Shown here piece by piece: positions 1 through 7,412 of a stretch of DNA of 64,000 nucleotides. Below the pieces are notes generated by a model that was not told where the DNA came from, ran no database searches, and worked only from the letters and a program-made list of their open reading frames with translations. Positions within the stretch are counted from its first letter, which is position 1. Each line of letters begins with the position of its first letter. Both the position numbers and the translations under genes were made by a program. Source of the stretch: CAMBDS01 sp964355675 (GTDB lineage: Bacteria > Electryoneota > AABM5-125-24 > Hatepunaeales > Hatepunaeaceae); assembly GCA_964355675.1 (NCBI GenBank), contig CAYHEC010000006.1:83482-147481 (forward strand), in the 5' to 3' direction.

Positions 1-381
1 CGCAAGCCTGATCGGTACACCTCTGGCTTCGGATAGTTCGAGTATCTCATCGAATGTATTTCCCTCCCCGCCTCTGAGAATCAAAATTTCTTGAGTTTTA
101 AGGTCGCTCCTTAAAAGCTCAATCACCTCTCGTCGGCCAAACAACCAGTTTCGCTGACTCGGATTGGATCGCTCGTGACCCGTATAGGATTTGGGTTCGG
201 AGTAACTTGCAACTCGTTGTCGATGCCCATCAGGCCGAGGACCCCGGTCTGCTTCCTGATTACCACGATTATCAAATCGAACTCGAGGCTCGCTGGCAAA
301 TCTCTTTGTTTTTGAGCTTTGGCCACCCCCACCAGGTTTATCGATGCGATACTTTGATTTTTCTTTTACGGGCGCTTTCAA
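1..381 (-). CDS. rlmB: RlmB/TrmH-family RNA 2'-O-methyltransferase, N-terminal part
   Basis: Partial gene: 127 codons are visible and the 3' end lies outside the window. The SPOUT-family enzyme would methylate a ribose 2'-OH in rRNA or tRNA. The recognisable part starts near residue 80 with NWLFGRREVIELLRS, then EILILRGGEGNTFDEIL and ARGVPIRLA, which matches the small substrate-binding domain that precedes the methyltransferase domain in RlmB. Residues 1-79 are rich in R, G, N, D and S and look disordered, as in many RlmB proteins. The catalytic knot domain is not visible, so RlmB against another TrmH-like enzyme is open. The start is TTG at 379-381, the only start codon between an upstream in-frame stop and the conserved domain. 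An AGGA lies upstream, inside the 206-bp repeat that begins at 384. Confidence 0.8.
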   Translation of the reverse strand, partial: MKAPVKEKSKYRIDKPGGGGQSSKTKRFASEPRVRFDNRGNQEADRGPRPDGHRQRVASYSEPKSYTGHERSNPSQRNWLFGRREVIELLRSDLKTQEILILRGGEGNTFDEILELSEARGVPIRLA

Positions 382-383
382 AT

Positions 384-590
384 AGCTAAAGTTCCTCTGA
401 AACTATACCGATACAATAGATGAAGACTTTCGTTCCAGACTCCCCTTGCAAGCCGTCCGGTTAACGTTCGCTTCAGACCTTTACCTTCCGCACTTAATCA
501 AACTCTCCGATTCCCTTGCATCCCTCCGGCCCACGCGCACTAAATATTACTTCCACGCTAAATCCGACGACGGTCGGATTTGGTGTTTTT
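384..590 (+). ncRNA. Candidate small RNA, copy 1 of a 206-bp repeated unit
   Basis: About 207 bp that recur at 728-933 with roughly 90% identity by eye. Both copies begin with AGCTAAAGTTCCTCTG and end at an intrinsic-terminator-like hairpin followed by GGTGTTTTT. No open reading frame is conserved between them. Two diverged copies with the same 3' terminator suggest a short plus-strand transcript. The alternative is a duplicated leader of the minus-strand methyltransferase gene, which starts only 3 bp from the unit. No confident promoter was seen. Confidence 0.3.
560..590 (+). terminator. Intrinsic terminator of repeat copy 1
   Basis: Perfect 9-bp stem AAATCCGAC / GTCGGATTT with loop GACG, followed directly by GGTGTTTTT on the plus strand. 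Confidence 0.6.
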
Positions 591-631
591 GATGGGGTCG
601 GACAGTATCGCATCATCAGGTAATATTAAGA

Positions 632-664
632 CTTGGAGAGCGGCTTTTCAAGCCGCTCTCCAAG
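632..664. repeat. Palindromic element, CTTGGAGAGCGG family
   Basis: Perfect 15-bp arms CTTGGAGAGCGGCTT around TTC, lying between the two 206-bp copies. The same element, followed by the same GCAACTAT stretch, recurs near 33836-33925. Apart from this, the two repeat copies and their terminators, nothing was recognised in the gene-free stretch 382-963. Confidence 0.85.
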
Positions 665-727
665 TGCAACTATTTTATGCTACCCTAACAGTGCGAATGT
701 AGAATTCTTTCAGAAAAAGAGTAGAAA

Positions 728-933
728 AGCTAAAGTTCCTCTGAAACTATACCGATACAATAGATGAAGACTTTCGTTCCAGACACCCCTTGCAAATCGT
801 CCGGTTAACGTTCGCTTCAAACTACTACTTCCGCATCTGATTAAACTCACCGAACCCCTTGCATCCCTCCGGCCCACGCGCACTAAATATTACTTCCGCA
901 CCAAATCCGACGACGGTCGGATTTGGTGTTTTT
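728..933 (+). ncRNA. Candidate small RNA, copy 2 of a 206-bp repeated unit
   Basis: Second copy of the unit at 384-590. The first 57 bases are identical, most differences lie in the middle, and the terminator hairpin is unchanged. The different sequence upstream shows that the repeat boundary is sharp at AGCTAAAG. Whether it is transcribed is not visible from the sequence. Confidence 0.3.
903..933 (+). terminator. Intrinsic terminator of repeat copy 2
   Basis: Same 9-bp stem and GGTGTTTTT tail as at 560-590. It lies just beyond the 3' end of the minus-strand UDP-glucose dehydrogenase gene, and the hairpin may also stop that transcript. Confidence 0.55.
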
Positions 934-963
934 GGCGCAACAGTAGTCTTTCCAAACTATTGA

Positions 964-2265
964 TTACCCGTTTCCAACACCGAAGTATTCGAATCCGAGT
1001 TCTCGAGCATGTCCCGGATTGAACAAGTTTCGTCCATCGAATATGACTGGATTCTTCAACAGAGTCTTAATACGCAAAAAATCGGGATGGCGGAATTCGT
1101 TCCACTCTGTGGCAATGATCAACGCACTTGCACCTTGAAGCGCTCCATATCCGTCGTTGGCATAGTCGATCTTGTTACCGTACTCTCGTTTTGCTCCCGC
1201 CATTGCCTGTGGATCATAAACGGTTATTGATGCTCCCGCAACAAGAAGCGCATCGATCAATGCAATAGCCGGGGACTCGCGCGTATCGTCTGTATTTGCC
1301 TTAAATGCTATCCCCCATACCGCGAAGCGATGTCCCGATAAGTTCTCTCCGAACCGGAGCTGAATTTTCTCAGGGAGCAACTGCTTCTGGCGGTGGTTTG
1401 CTTCAATCGCCGCCATTATAACTTTTAATTCCACTCCAAATTCTTGGCCAGTAAATACCAATGCTTGGAGATCCTTCGGAAAACACGACCCCCCAAATCC
1501 CAACCCCGGAAAAAGGAAGTGCTTGCCAATCCTTATATCACTGCCGATTCCTGCTCGGACTTCGTTGACGTCTGCGCCAACCTTTTCACATAGCAGGGAA
1601 ATTTCATTAATGAACGATATTTTTGTCGCCAATAAGGAATTAGCGGCGTACTTCGTCAATTCAGCGGATTCTATTCGCATAGTAATAACAGGATTGCCCG
1701 TTCTTACGAATGGCGAATAAAGATCCTCGATAATGGCCGCCGCACGAGGACTGTTTGCCCCGATTATTACTCGATCTGGTCTCAAGAAGTCATCGACTGC
1801 ATCTCCCTCCTTAAGAAACTCCGGATTGGAGACTACATCGAACGGAAAATTGGTCAACGAAGCGATTTCCGCTTGAACTTTGGCGGCTGTACCGACGGGA
1901 ACCGTTGATTTATCAACAATAACCTTGTATCCGTTGATTGCCGGAGCAACCTGACGTGCGGCTTCAAGTACATGCCTCAAATCCGCTGATCCATTTTCAT
2001 CTTGAGGTGTTGGAACTGCCAGAAAGATAATATCGCTTTTTTCGACTGCGGTTTTAGTATCCTCGGTAAAAGTAAGGCGTCCCTGTTTGACATTCCTTTC
2101 CACCAGAGCATCCAAACCCGGTTCAAAAATAGGAATTTGACCGCTTATCAGGGCGTTCACCCTGCTTGAGTCCTTATCCACACAGATAACGTCATTGCCC
2201 GTCTCGGCAAAACATGCTCCGGCAACAAGACCCACGTAACCTGTTCCAATTACTGCAATTTTCAA
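964..2265 (-). CDS. ugd: UDP-glucose 6-dehydrogenase
   Basis: 433 residues, full length for the UDP-glucose/GDP-mannose dehydrogenase family. It oxidises UDP-glucose to UDP-glucuronate with two NAD+ in the cytoplasm, feeding capsule, exopolysaccharide or lipid glycan synthesis. Visible features are the N-terminal Rossmann motif GTGYVGLVAGACFAE, PTPQDENGSAD, the KSTVPVGT block, SNPEFLKEGDA, and the catalytic cysteine in GFGGSCFPKD. The C-terminal domain starts near AVWGIAFKANTDDTRESPA. The start is TTG at 2265, with AGGG upstream. It is the last gene of a minus-strand cluster after RmlA and an EamA-type protein. A related UDP-sugar such as UDP-GlcNAc cannot be fully excluded as substrate. Confidence 0.93.
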   Translation of the reverse strand: MKIAVIGTGYVGLVAGACFAETGNDVICVDKDSSRVNALISGQIPIFEPGLDALVERNVKQGRLTFTEDTKTAVEKSDIIFLAVPTPQDENGSADLRHVLEAARQVAPAINGYKVIVDKSTVPVGTAAKVQAEIASLTNFPFDVVSNPEFLKEGDAVDDFLRPDRVIIGANSPRAAAIIEDLYSPFVRTGNPVITMRIESAELTKYAANSLLATKISFINEISLLCEKVGADVNEVRAGIGSDIRIGKHFLFPGLGFGGSCFPKDLQALVFTGQEFGVELKVIMAAIEANHRQKQLLPEKIQLRFGENLSGHRFAVWGIAFKANTDDTRESPAIALIDALLVAGASITVYDPQAMAGAKREYGNKIDYANDGYGALQGASALIIATEWNEFRHPDFLRIKTLLKNPVIFDGRNLFNPGHARELGFEYFGVGNG

Positions 2266-2303
2266 TTGATGACCCTGAGTATATTATGATAATTTGCTAA
2301 ATA

Positions 2304-2327
2304 CTGGCAGACGAGAGCGTCTGCCAG
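2304..2327. repeat. Intergenic hairpin between rmlA and ugd
   Basis: Perfect 10-bp stem CTGGCAGACG / CGTCTGCCAG with loop AGAG in the 98-bp gap between the two genes. No T-run follows, so it is more likely a palindromic repeat or processing hairpin than a terminator. Confidence 0.6.
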
Positions 2328-2363
2328 CGGAAATACTCGAATAATTCAAAGAACGCGATTGTC

Positions 2364-3080
2364 TTAAATTGTTGACCGGCTGACTAAATCATCAGCATGA
2401 CGCAGTGATTCTATAGTTCCGGCGTCTGTCCACCAGCCCTGAAATTTGCCCCAGCTCATGCTCCCAAGTCGGATATATTCGTTGTTAACGTCCGTAATTT
2501 CAAGCTCTCCCCTGCCCGATGGTTTTAATGTCCGAATAATATCGAATACAACGCTGTCATATAAGTAGATACCAGTCACCGCCCATTTTGATTTGGGGTA
2601 CTTCGGTTTTTCCTCGATAGACCGAACCCGGTCACCATCAAGAATTGCTACGCCAAACCTTTCAGGATCAGAAACTTCTTTCAAGATGATTTTTGCCCCG
2701 GTACTTTGTGTCTGGTACTCTTCAACGAAATTCTTCAGCGAATCTTCAAATATATTATCACCAAGTATAACTGCCATAGAATCGCCATGAACAAAGTTTT
2801 CAGCCAGACCGAGCGCTTGCGCGATGCCTCCTGCCTGATCTTGAACCTTATAAGTGAATCGGCAATTGAAATCGGTTCCCGACCCAAGTAATCCGACCAC
2901 ATGTCCCATGTGTTCGATTCCGGTCACGATCAAAATCTCATCGATACCGACCTCAAGCAATTTGAATATCGGATGATAGATCATCGGCTTACCACCAACT
3001 GGTAAAAGGTGCTTATTAGTAACCTTGGTCAGAGGCAGAAGCCGGCTTCCTGTTCCGCCCGCGAGTACAATTCCCTTCAT
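2364..3080 (-). CDS. rmlA: Glucose-1-phosphate thymidylyltransferase (RmlA-like, short form)
   Basis: 238 residues, close to the short form of RmlA-type nucleotidyltransferases. It would condense a sugar-1-phosphate, probably glucose-1-phosphate, with dTTP or UTP to an activated sugar. The N-terminal nucleotide-binding motif LAGGTGSRLLPLT is intact, followed by KHLLPVGGKPMIYHP. VILGDNIFED supplies the metal-binding Asp region, and EEKPKYPKSKWAVTGIYLYD is typical of the family. The C-terminal allosteric extension of long RmlA proteins is absent. It lies 30 bp from the EamA gene and upstream of ugd, so the three probably form one transcript for surface-sugar precursors. AAGGAA lies before the ATG. 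No RmlB, C or D is present here, so dTDP-rhamnose synthesis is not demonstrated. Confidence 0.88.
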   Translation of the reverse strand: MKGIVLAGGTGSRLLPLTKVTNKHLLPVGGKPMIYHPIFKLLEVGIDEILIVTGIEHMGHVVGLLGSGTDFNCRFTYKVQDQAGGIAQALGLAENFVHGDSMAVILGDNIFEDSLKNFVEEYQTQSTGAKIILKEVSDPERFGVAILDGDRVRSIEEKPKYPKSKWAVTGIYLYDSVVFDIIRTLKPSGRGELEITDVNNEYIRLGSMSWGKFQGWWTDAGTIESLRHADDLVSRSTI

Positions 3081-3110
3081 GAACTATTCCTTTTTAGAAT
3101 ATAAGTGATC

Positions 3111-3518
3111 TTACTTTTCACCAGCCAGTAAAATTGCTGCGGCTATGCCAAGTAAAACGCCGATTGTTTTACGAACCGTAATTGGTTCTCCGAAAATTAA
3201 AACGCCCGCGATCGCTATTCCAACTACATAAAGACTTGTCAATGGTACAATCACGCTGATCGGACCCGTATTAAGAGAAATATAAAAGAGTATTGTTCCA
3301 AGCGCCCCCAGAATTCCAGCGATCAGTCCGTACCAATTTCTAACGTCAGATCTCATTTGAAACGATGATGGTGCGATAATGACCATAATTAACAGCCCGA
3401 CAAGCGCCGAAATTATCTCCAGTTTCTGCCAACCGATCCCTCGTATAGCGAATTTGACGGATACTCCCCACGCGGCCCACGTCAATGTGCAAAGCAGCGC
3501 CCAAACTTTCCAATGCAC
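3111..3518 (-). CDS. Half-size EamA/DMT-family membrane protein
   Basis: 135 residues, one EamA unit instead of the usual two. Hydrophobic segments lie at about residues 4-20, 33-50, 64-82, 85-110 and 117-133, giving four or five membrane helices and a short C-terminal tail AGEK. Full-length DMT exporters have two such repeats, so this protein would have to act as a dimer, as known half-size members do. Its place at the head of the rmlA-ugd cluster could hint at export of a sugar or lipid-linked intermediate, but that is inference. The start is GTG with GGGAGAG upstream. The substrate is unknown. Confidence 0.75.
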   Translation of the reverse strand: MHWKVWALLCTLTWAAWGVSVKFAIRGIGWQKLEIISALVGLLIMVIIAPSSFQMRSDVRNWYGLIAGILGALGTILFYISLNTGPISVIVPLTSLYVVGIAIAGVLIFGEPITVRKTIGVLLGIAAAILLAGEK

Positions 3519-3742
3519 TCATGCTCTCCCGCAAAAGAGTTTTTGATTTTACCATTAATTTCGATTCTTAGAATTTAATAGTAACAATGGGCAGTGACAA
3601 GCAAGCTTTATCATTCTCTGCCAAATCAAGAAAACTCTTACTATAACAAGCGCACTTCCGATCAATAATGTTTCATCCGATTGGCAGAAGTTTTTCTTTA
3701 ATCTCAGTATGAGGTTGCTTTACACGGAATTGAGCGGTGGAG

Positions 3743-3771
3743 TTGCACTTCAATCTCAAATATCCTATATT
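3743..3771 (+). promoter_or_regulatory. Sigma-70-like promoter upstream of the first Ntn hydrolase gene
   Basis: TTGCAC, 17 bp, TATATT. The start codon lies about 130 bp downstream, so the leader would be long. The gene-free stretch 3519-3907 holds this promoter and nothing else recognised. Confidence 0.5.
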
Positions 3772-3907
3772 TAATACGGTACAAGTCGTAATCGCAATTG
3801 CCCTGTAGGCAAATATTCACTGGCTTGAATCGTAGCACCTCGATACAAGAACGGCTTCACTAATTTTCTACTCAAGCAGTAAACAAAATAATTAAGTGGA
3901 TGGTTTC

Positions 3908-5428
3908 ATGAAGTACGGTCTGACAGCAAAGACACTTTTGGGCGTTGCACTACTGCTGTTGTCTGTCTTCAATCGCACCAATAGCTCGCATGATTTCTTT
4001 CCTTCATCTCCTGGTGAAGAAGAACTTCTGAGCAATTTGAATGAATGTACTACCGGTCTCGCCTCGGGAAATGCGACTCCGGACGGGAGACCTTTGCTTT
4101 GGAAGAATAGGGACGTCGGAAACGGCAATCAGGAGTTCCATTATTACGACGATGGCAGAATTCCTTTTATCTCTATCACTTATCGAAGTGAAGTTGATGA
4201 ATATTATGGAGGCGTCAATGCTGAAGGTTTTGCATTGGAAAATTCCAATTCATACAATCTTGAGAACGGACCCTACCATAACGGTTTCGTCAATGGCGGT
4301 GATGACGACGGGAAAATTCATACTTTGGCTCTTTCGACCTGTCGAACTATCGAAGATTTCGATCGACTGCTCGATTCCACCAATACAGACGGCCGCACGT
4401 TAAACTGCAACTATGGCGCAATTGACGCATTTGGCGGCGCGGCAATGTTTGAAACAGGCGGTTATTCTTATACTCGTCATGATGCAATCGACGCTCCGGG
4501 CGGATTTCTTGTCCGTTCCAATTATAGCTATTCCGGAAATGGTCTCAACAACCGGCCTTCCTTTTGGGGACCTCATAGACACGACGCGGCTTATGAATTG
4601 TTCCTGCATGCCGTACGCAATAACGAGCTGACCCCACTCTATCTTTTTCAGAAAGTCATTCGTGATATTTCTGTCGAAGGACTCGATCCCTACCCGCTTC
4701 CTTTCGACGGATACTTCGACAACTATCCCTATGGTTGCATTCCTAACAATGAAGCCGTTTGCCGGTCAACCACTCGAGGCATCGTAGTCGTTCAAGGCGT
4801 CCACGCTGGTAGCCGACCCGACGATGCAATCCTATGGGCGATTGGCGGTTCACAACTGACTACTGTTGCCACACCGTTGTGGGTCAGGGCAGGCAATGTT
4901 CCTGTTGAGTATGATGGCGCTCTTGGTGGTCGTATTTGTAACCGAGGAAATGAGTTACTTAGCTGGGTCTATACCGATGGCAATTTTGGTCAAGCCGTGG
5001 ACACTTGGAAACTCACCAACCCTGATCGAACAGGTCTTTGGGATTTTACACTCCCACTCGAACAATGGGCATATGAGAAAACCCAACGCTTTGTTCACTC
5101 ACCACAATTCAGTTATGACCGGCTCGAGAGTTTTCAGGCAGAACTTGCCGCGCAAGTTGCAGACTCTCTCGAGGCTTGGCAACCATTCGCTATGATAAAT
5201 GATATTGTCTCGCCAATATTCGAAAACGGTGGCGTGACCCTCGCTTGGGGTGAAATTGAATATGAACGCAATGGAGTAGGCCCCCGCGAATTCCGAGTTC
5301 ATCGATCGCCCGAACCATTCAGGAATGGCATCGTTGGCACTTTGCTATCGGTCGTCCAAGACCGTCGCTTCCATGACCAGCATCCGCTCCCTAATGGAGG
5401 TTATTACAAAATAGTTGCATACTATTAA
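3908..5428 (+). CDS. Secreted Ntn-hydrolase-like protein (acyltransferase/C45-like) with C-terminal FnIII-like domain
   Basis: 506 residues from the ATG at 3908; a GTG at 3896 in the same frame is an alternative start. An N-terminal signal peptide (LLGVALLLLSVF) is followed by NECTTGLASGNATPDGRPLL. A Cys-Thr-Thr after an Asn-Glu, followed by TPDGRPLLWKNRD, resembles the nucleophile region of penicillin acyltransferase/C45-type Ntn hydrolases, where processing exposes the Cys. FYYGG-like and GGAAMFETGG blocks lie further on. The last ~90 residues (VTLAWGEIEYE to GGYYKIVAYY) look like a fibronectin III fold. Likely role: hydrolysis of an amide bond outside the cytoplasm, substrate unknown. It has a tandem paralogue at 5535-7046 that lacks this Cys. 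The family assignment rests on motif resemblance only. Confidence 0.6.
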   Translation: MKYGLTAKTLLGVALLLLSVFNRTNSSHDFFPSSPGEEELLSNLNECTTGLASGNATPDGRPLLWKNRDVGNGNQEFHYYDDGRIPFISITYRSEVDEYYGGVNAEGFALENSNSYNLENGPYHNGFVNGGDDDGKIHTLALSTCRTIEDFDRLLDSTNTDGRTLNCNYGAIDAFGGAAMFETGGYSYTRHDAIDAPGGFLVRSNYSYSGNGLNNRPSFWGPHRHDAAYELFLHAVRNNELTPLYLFQKVIRDISVEGLDPYPLPFDGYFDNYPYGCIPNNEAVCRSTTRGIVVVQGVHAGSRPDDAILWAIGGSQLTTVATPLWVRAGNVPVEYDGALGGRICNRGNELLSWVYTDGNFGQAVDTWKLTNPDRTGLWDFTLPLEQWAYEKTQRFVHSPQFSYDRLESFQAELAAQVADSLEAWQPFAMINDIVSPIFENGGVTLAWGEIEYERNGVGPREFRVHRSPEPFRNGIVGTLLSVVQDRRFHDQHPLPNGGYYKIVAYY

Positions 5429-5456
5429 TCGATGTCCGATTCATGATTTAGCAATC

Positions 5457-5485
5457 TTGACTCTATTTTCAAATATCATTACATT
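5457..5485 (+). promoter_or_regulatory. Possible promoter of the second Ntn hydrolase gene
   Basis: TTGACT, 17 bp, TACATT in the 106-bp gap between the tandem paralogues. This would allow independent expression of the second copy. Confidence 0.4.
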
Positions 5486-5534
5486 GCCCAGCATATTTAT
5501 TGATATTCAACTTTGCCAGTAAAGGGAAGTCCCG

Positions 5535-7046
5535 TTGACCCGACGATTTGTTCCCGCAATCTTCCTGTCCATTTGTCTCGCCATACCGTTGTTGAGAGGT
5601 CCATCCCCAGAGGCAGATTTCGATTATGGAGACCAGCCAAACGAGCCTATTCTGGAAGGTCTTAACGAAACTTCCTCAGGCTTGGCCTCTGGCTCAGCTA
5701 CCCCCGATGGACGGCCCCTCCTCTGGAAAAGCCGCGACCGAGGGGGCACTGCCCCTGTCGAATTCCATTACTACGACGATGGCCGCATTCCTTTCATTGC
5801 CGTCACCGATGAAAATAGCACCACTACCTACTACGGCGGTCTGAACGCCCTTGGATTCGGTCTGGAAAATACTGACGCCCATAATATCCAACATGGCCAA
5901 CACAATGATGGGCGGGTTATTCTGGATGCACTTGCTCAATGCCGCACAGTTGACGATCTTGCCGGATTGCTGGACTCAGCAGACCAAGTTGATGAATTTG
6001 GTCGGTATGGGTACACTTATGGTTGCATCGATGCTTATGGAGGCGCGGCAATCTATGAAGCATTCCAGCGTGGCCATCGACGCTACGACGCCATAGACTC
6101 GCCCGATGGAATTCTCATACGTTCCAACTATGCCTATCAGGGAGATGACCCGGCCGGCAATCCTAACACCTATGGATTGCACCGTCATAACCGAATAATG
6201 CAACTTTTTCGTGCCGCCCATGCACGGGGCGAACTTAACGCCCAATACATTATGCAAACCGTTGCACGCGACCTGACAATCGATAAATTTAGTCCCTACC
6301 CTCTGCCTTTCCGTGGTTATTACTCAAATGGAAATCAAAGCTTGCCTTACGGATGCATCGACAACAATACAGCTGTTTGTCGTTCCACAACCACCGCCGT
6401 GATGGTAGCACAAGGTGTTCGCGACGGAGAAAGGCCTGACAATGCAATTCTTTGGTCGATGAATGGTTCACCCGTCGCTGGAATAATGACGCCGCTATGG
6501 GTCCGGGCAGGTTCGACCCCGGTTGAATACGACGGCAGAGACTCCAGCCGTATCAATGGTCGAATAATCCAATTATACAATATTATCTATGGGACATTTC
6601 CTGGCGCTGTTGATACCTGGCTACTCACAAATCCTCAAGGTACAGGACTTTGGGACTTTCTCCTCCCCTTGGAAAGATCGGTGTTCGCCAAAACGGAACG
6701 ATTCATAAGTTCTCCACAATTCAGCCTTGACAGGCTTGAAGGCTTCCAGAACGAAATGGCCCAACAAATCGCCGACTCACTCGAACGATGGAAACCAACC
6801 CATAATATCACCGAAGTTGCTAATCCTATTTTCTGGAGAAGCAATCTTATTCTGGCGTGGGGCGTTCCTAATCTTGAGGGGAGGGAGGCCGGAGTTGTAC
6901 CCCGTGGATATGATATCTTCCGTTCGCCTGTTCCATTTCGAGAAGCCGAGACCGGCATAAAGCTTGCAACTGTGCAGGAACCAGAATTTACTGACACCGC
7001 CCCACTCGCGGATGGTGGATTCTATAAGATCGTTGCATTCTACTAA
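5535..7046 (+). CDS. Secreted Ntn-hydrolase-like paralogue without the nucleophile Cys
   Basis: 503 residues, a full-length tandem paralogue of the preceding gene with the same order: signal peptide (FLSICLAIPLL), nucleophile-region block, long catalytic domain (PDGRPLLWKSRDRGG, NNTAVCRSTTTAVM, TPLWVRAGSTPVEYDG) and C-terminal FnIII-like domain ending GGFYKIVAFY. Where the first copy has NECTTGLASG this one has NETSSGLASG, so the putative nucleophile Cys is replaced by Thr. Ntn hydrolases can use Thr or Ser, so the protein could have changed specificity or be catalytically dead. The start is TTG with AAAGGGA 8 bp upstream. Codon use and length look normal, which argues against a decaying copy. 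Confidence 0.6.
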   Translation: MTRRFVPAIFLSICLAIPLLRGPSPEADFDYGDQPNEPILEGLNETSSGLASGSATPDGRPLLWKSRDRGGTAPVEFHYYDDGRIPFIAVTDENSTTTYYGGLNALGFGLENTDAHNIQHGQHNDGRVILDALAQCRTVDDLAGLLDSADQVDEFGRYGYTYGCIDAYGGAAIYEAFQRGHRRYDAIDSPDGILIRSNYAYQGDDPAGNPNTYGLHRHNRIMQLFRAAHARGELNAQYIMQTVARDLTIDKFSPYPLPFRGYYSNGNQSLPYGCIDNNTAVCRSTTTAVMVAQGVRDGERPDNAILWSMNGSPVAGIMTPLWVRAGSTPVEYDGRDSSRINGRIIQLYNIIYGTFPGAVDTWLLTNPQGTGLWDFLLPLERSVFAKTERFISSPQFSLDRLEGFQNEMAQQIADSLERWKPTHNITEVANPIFWRSNLILAWGVPNLEGREAGVVPRGYDIFRSPVPFREAETGIKLATVQEPEFTDTAPLADGGFYKIVAFY

Positions 7047-7072
7047 ATGCGGGAGCGGGAATTGTATCGATC

Positions 7073-7147
7073 TCTCATACCGGCGAAACAGACTATCCGA
7101 GAATATCAAAAAAGCCTAAACGCTCTCATACCGGCGAAAGCCGGTAT
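7073..7147. repeat. Repeated TCTCATACCGGCGAAA elements with a GAAA-loop hairpin
   Basis: TCTCATACCGGCGAAA occurs at 7073-7088 and 7124-7139. The second copy continues into a perfect palindrome ATACCGGC-GAAA-GCCGGTAT (7128-7147), and a related ATCCCG...CGGGAT hairpin follows near 7178-7197. With the terminator at 7324-7358 these account for most structure in the gene-free stretch 7047-7412. Confidence 0.7.
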
Positions 7148-7323
7148 CAATTCCTTAAAGGTCGTTATGATACGTGGATCCCGACTTTCAGCGGGATGAG
7201 AGCATACGAATCTTATATGCATTCTCAGACAGTCTCAGAAAGCCGCCATGAGAGCATTTTGGGCATTTTTAGCATTCTGAAATAGACCCTTTGGGGTTGA
7301 CGCCACCTAAATTATGTTGTAAA

Positions 7324-7358
7324 ACAAAGCTGTCAACCCTCTGGATTGACAGCTTTGT
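7324..7358. terminator. Bidirectional terminator-like hairpin between convergent genes
   Basis: Thirteen-bp stem ACAAAGCTGTCAA / TTGACAGCTTTGT with a 9-nt loop, between the convergent Ntn hydrolase and glnA genes. It belongs to the GTCAACCC palindrome family also seen at 22266 and 42113. The T-runs are weak, so termination efficiency is uncertain. Confidence 0.55.
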
Positions 7359-7412
7359 CGTGAAACGGCTTTGCACCCTCAACCTCACACGGTTGACAGC
7401 TGATTTCGGTTT

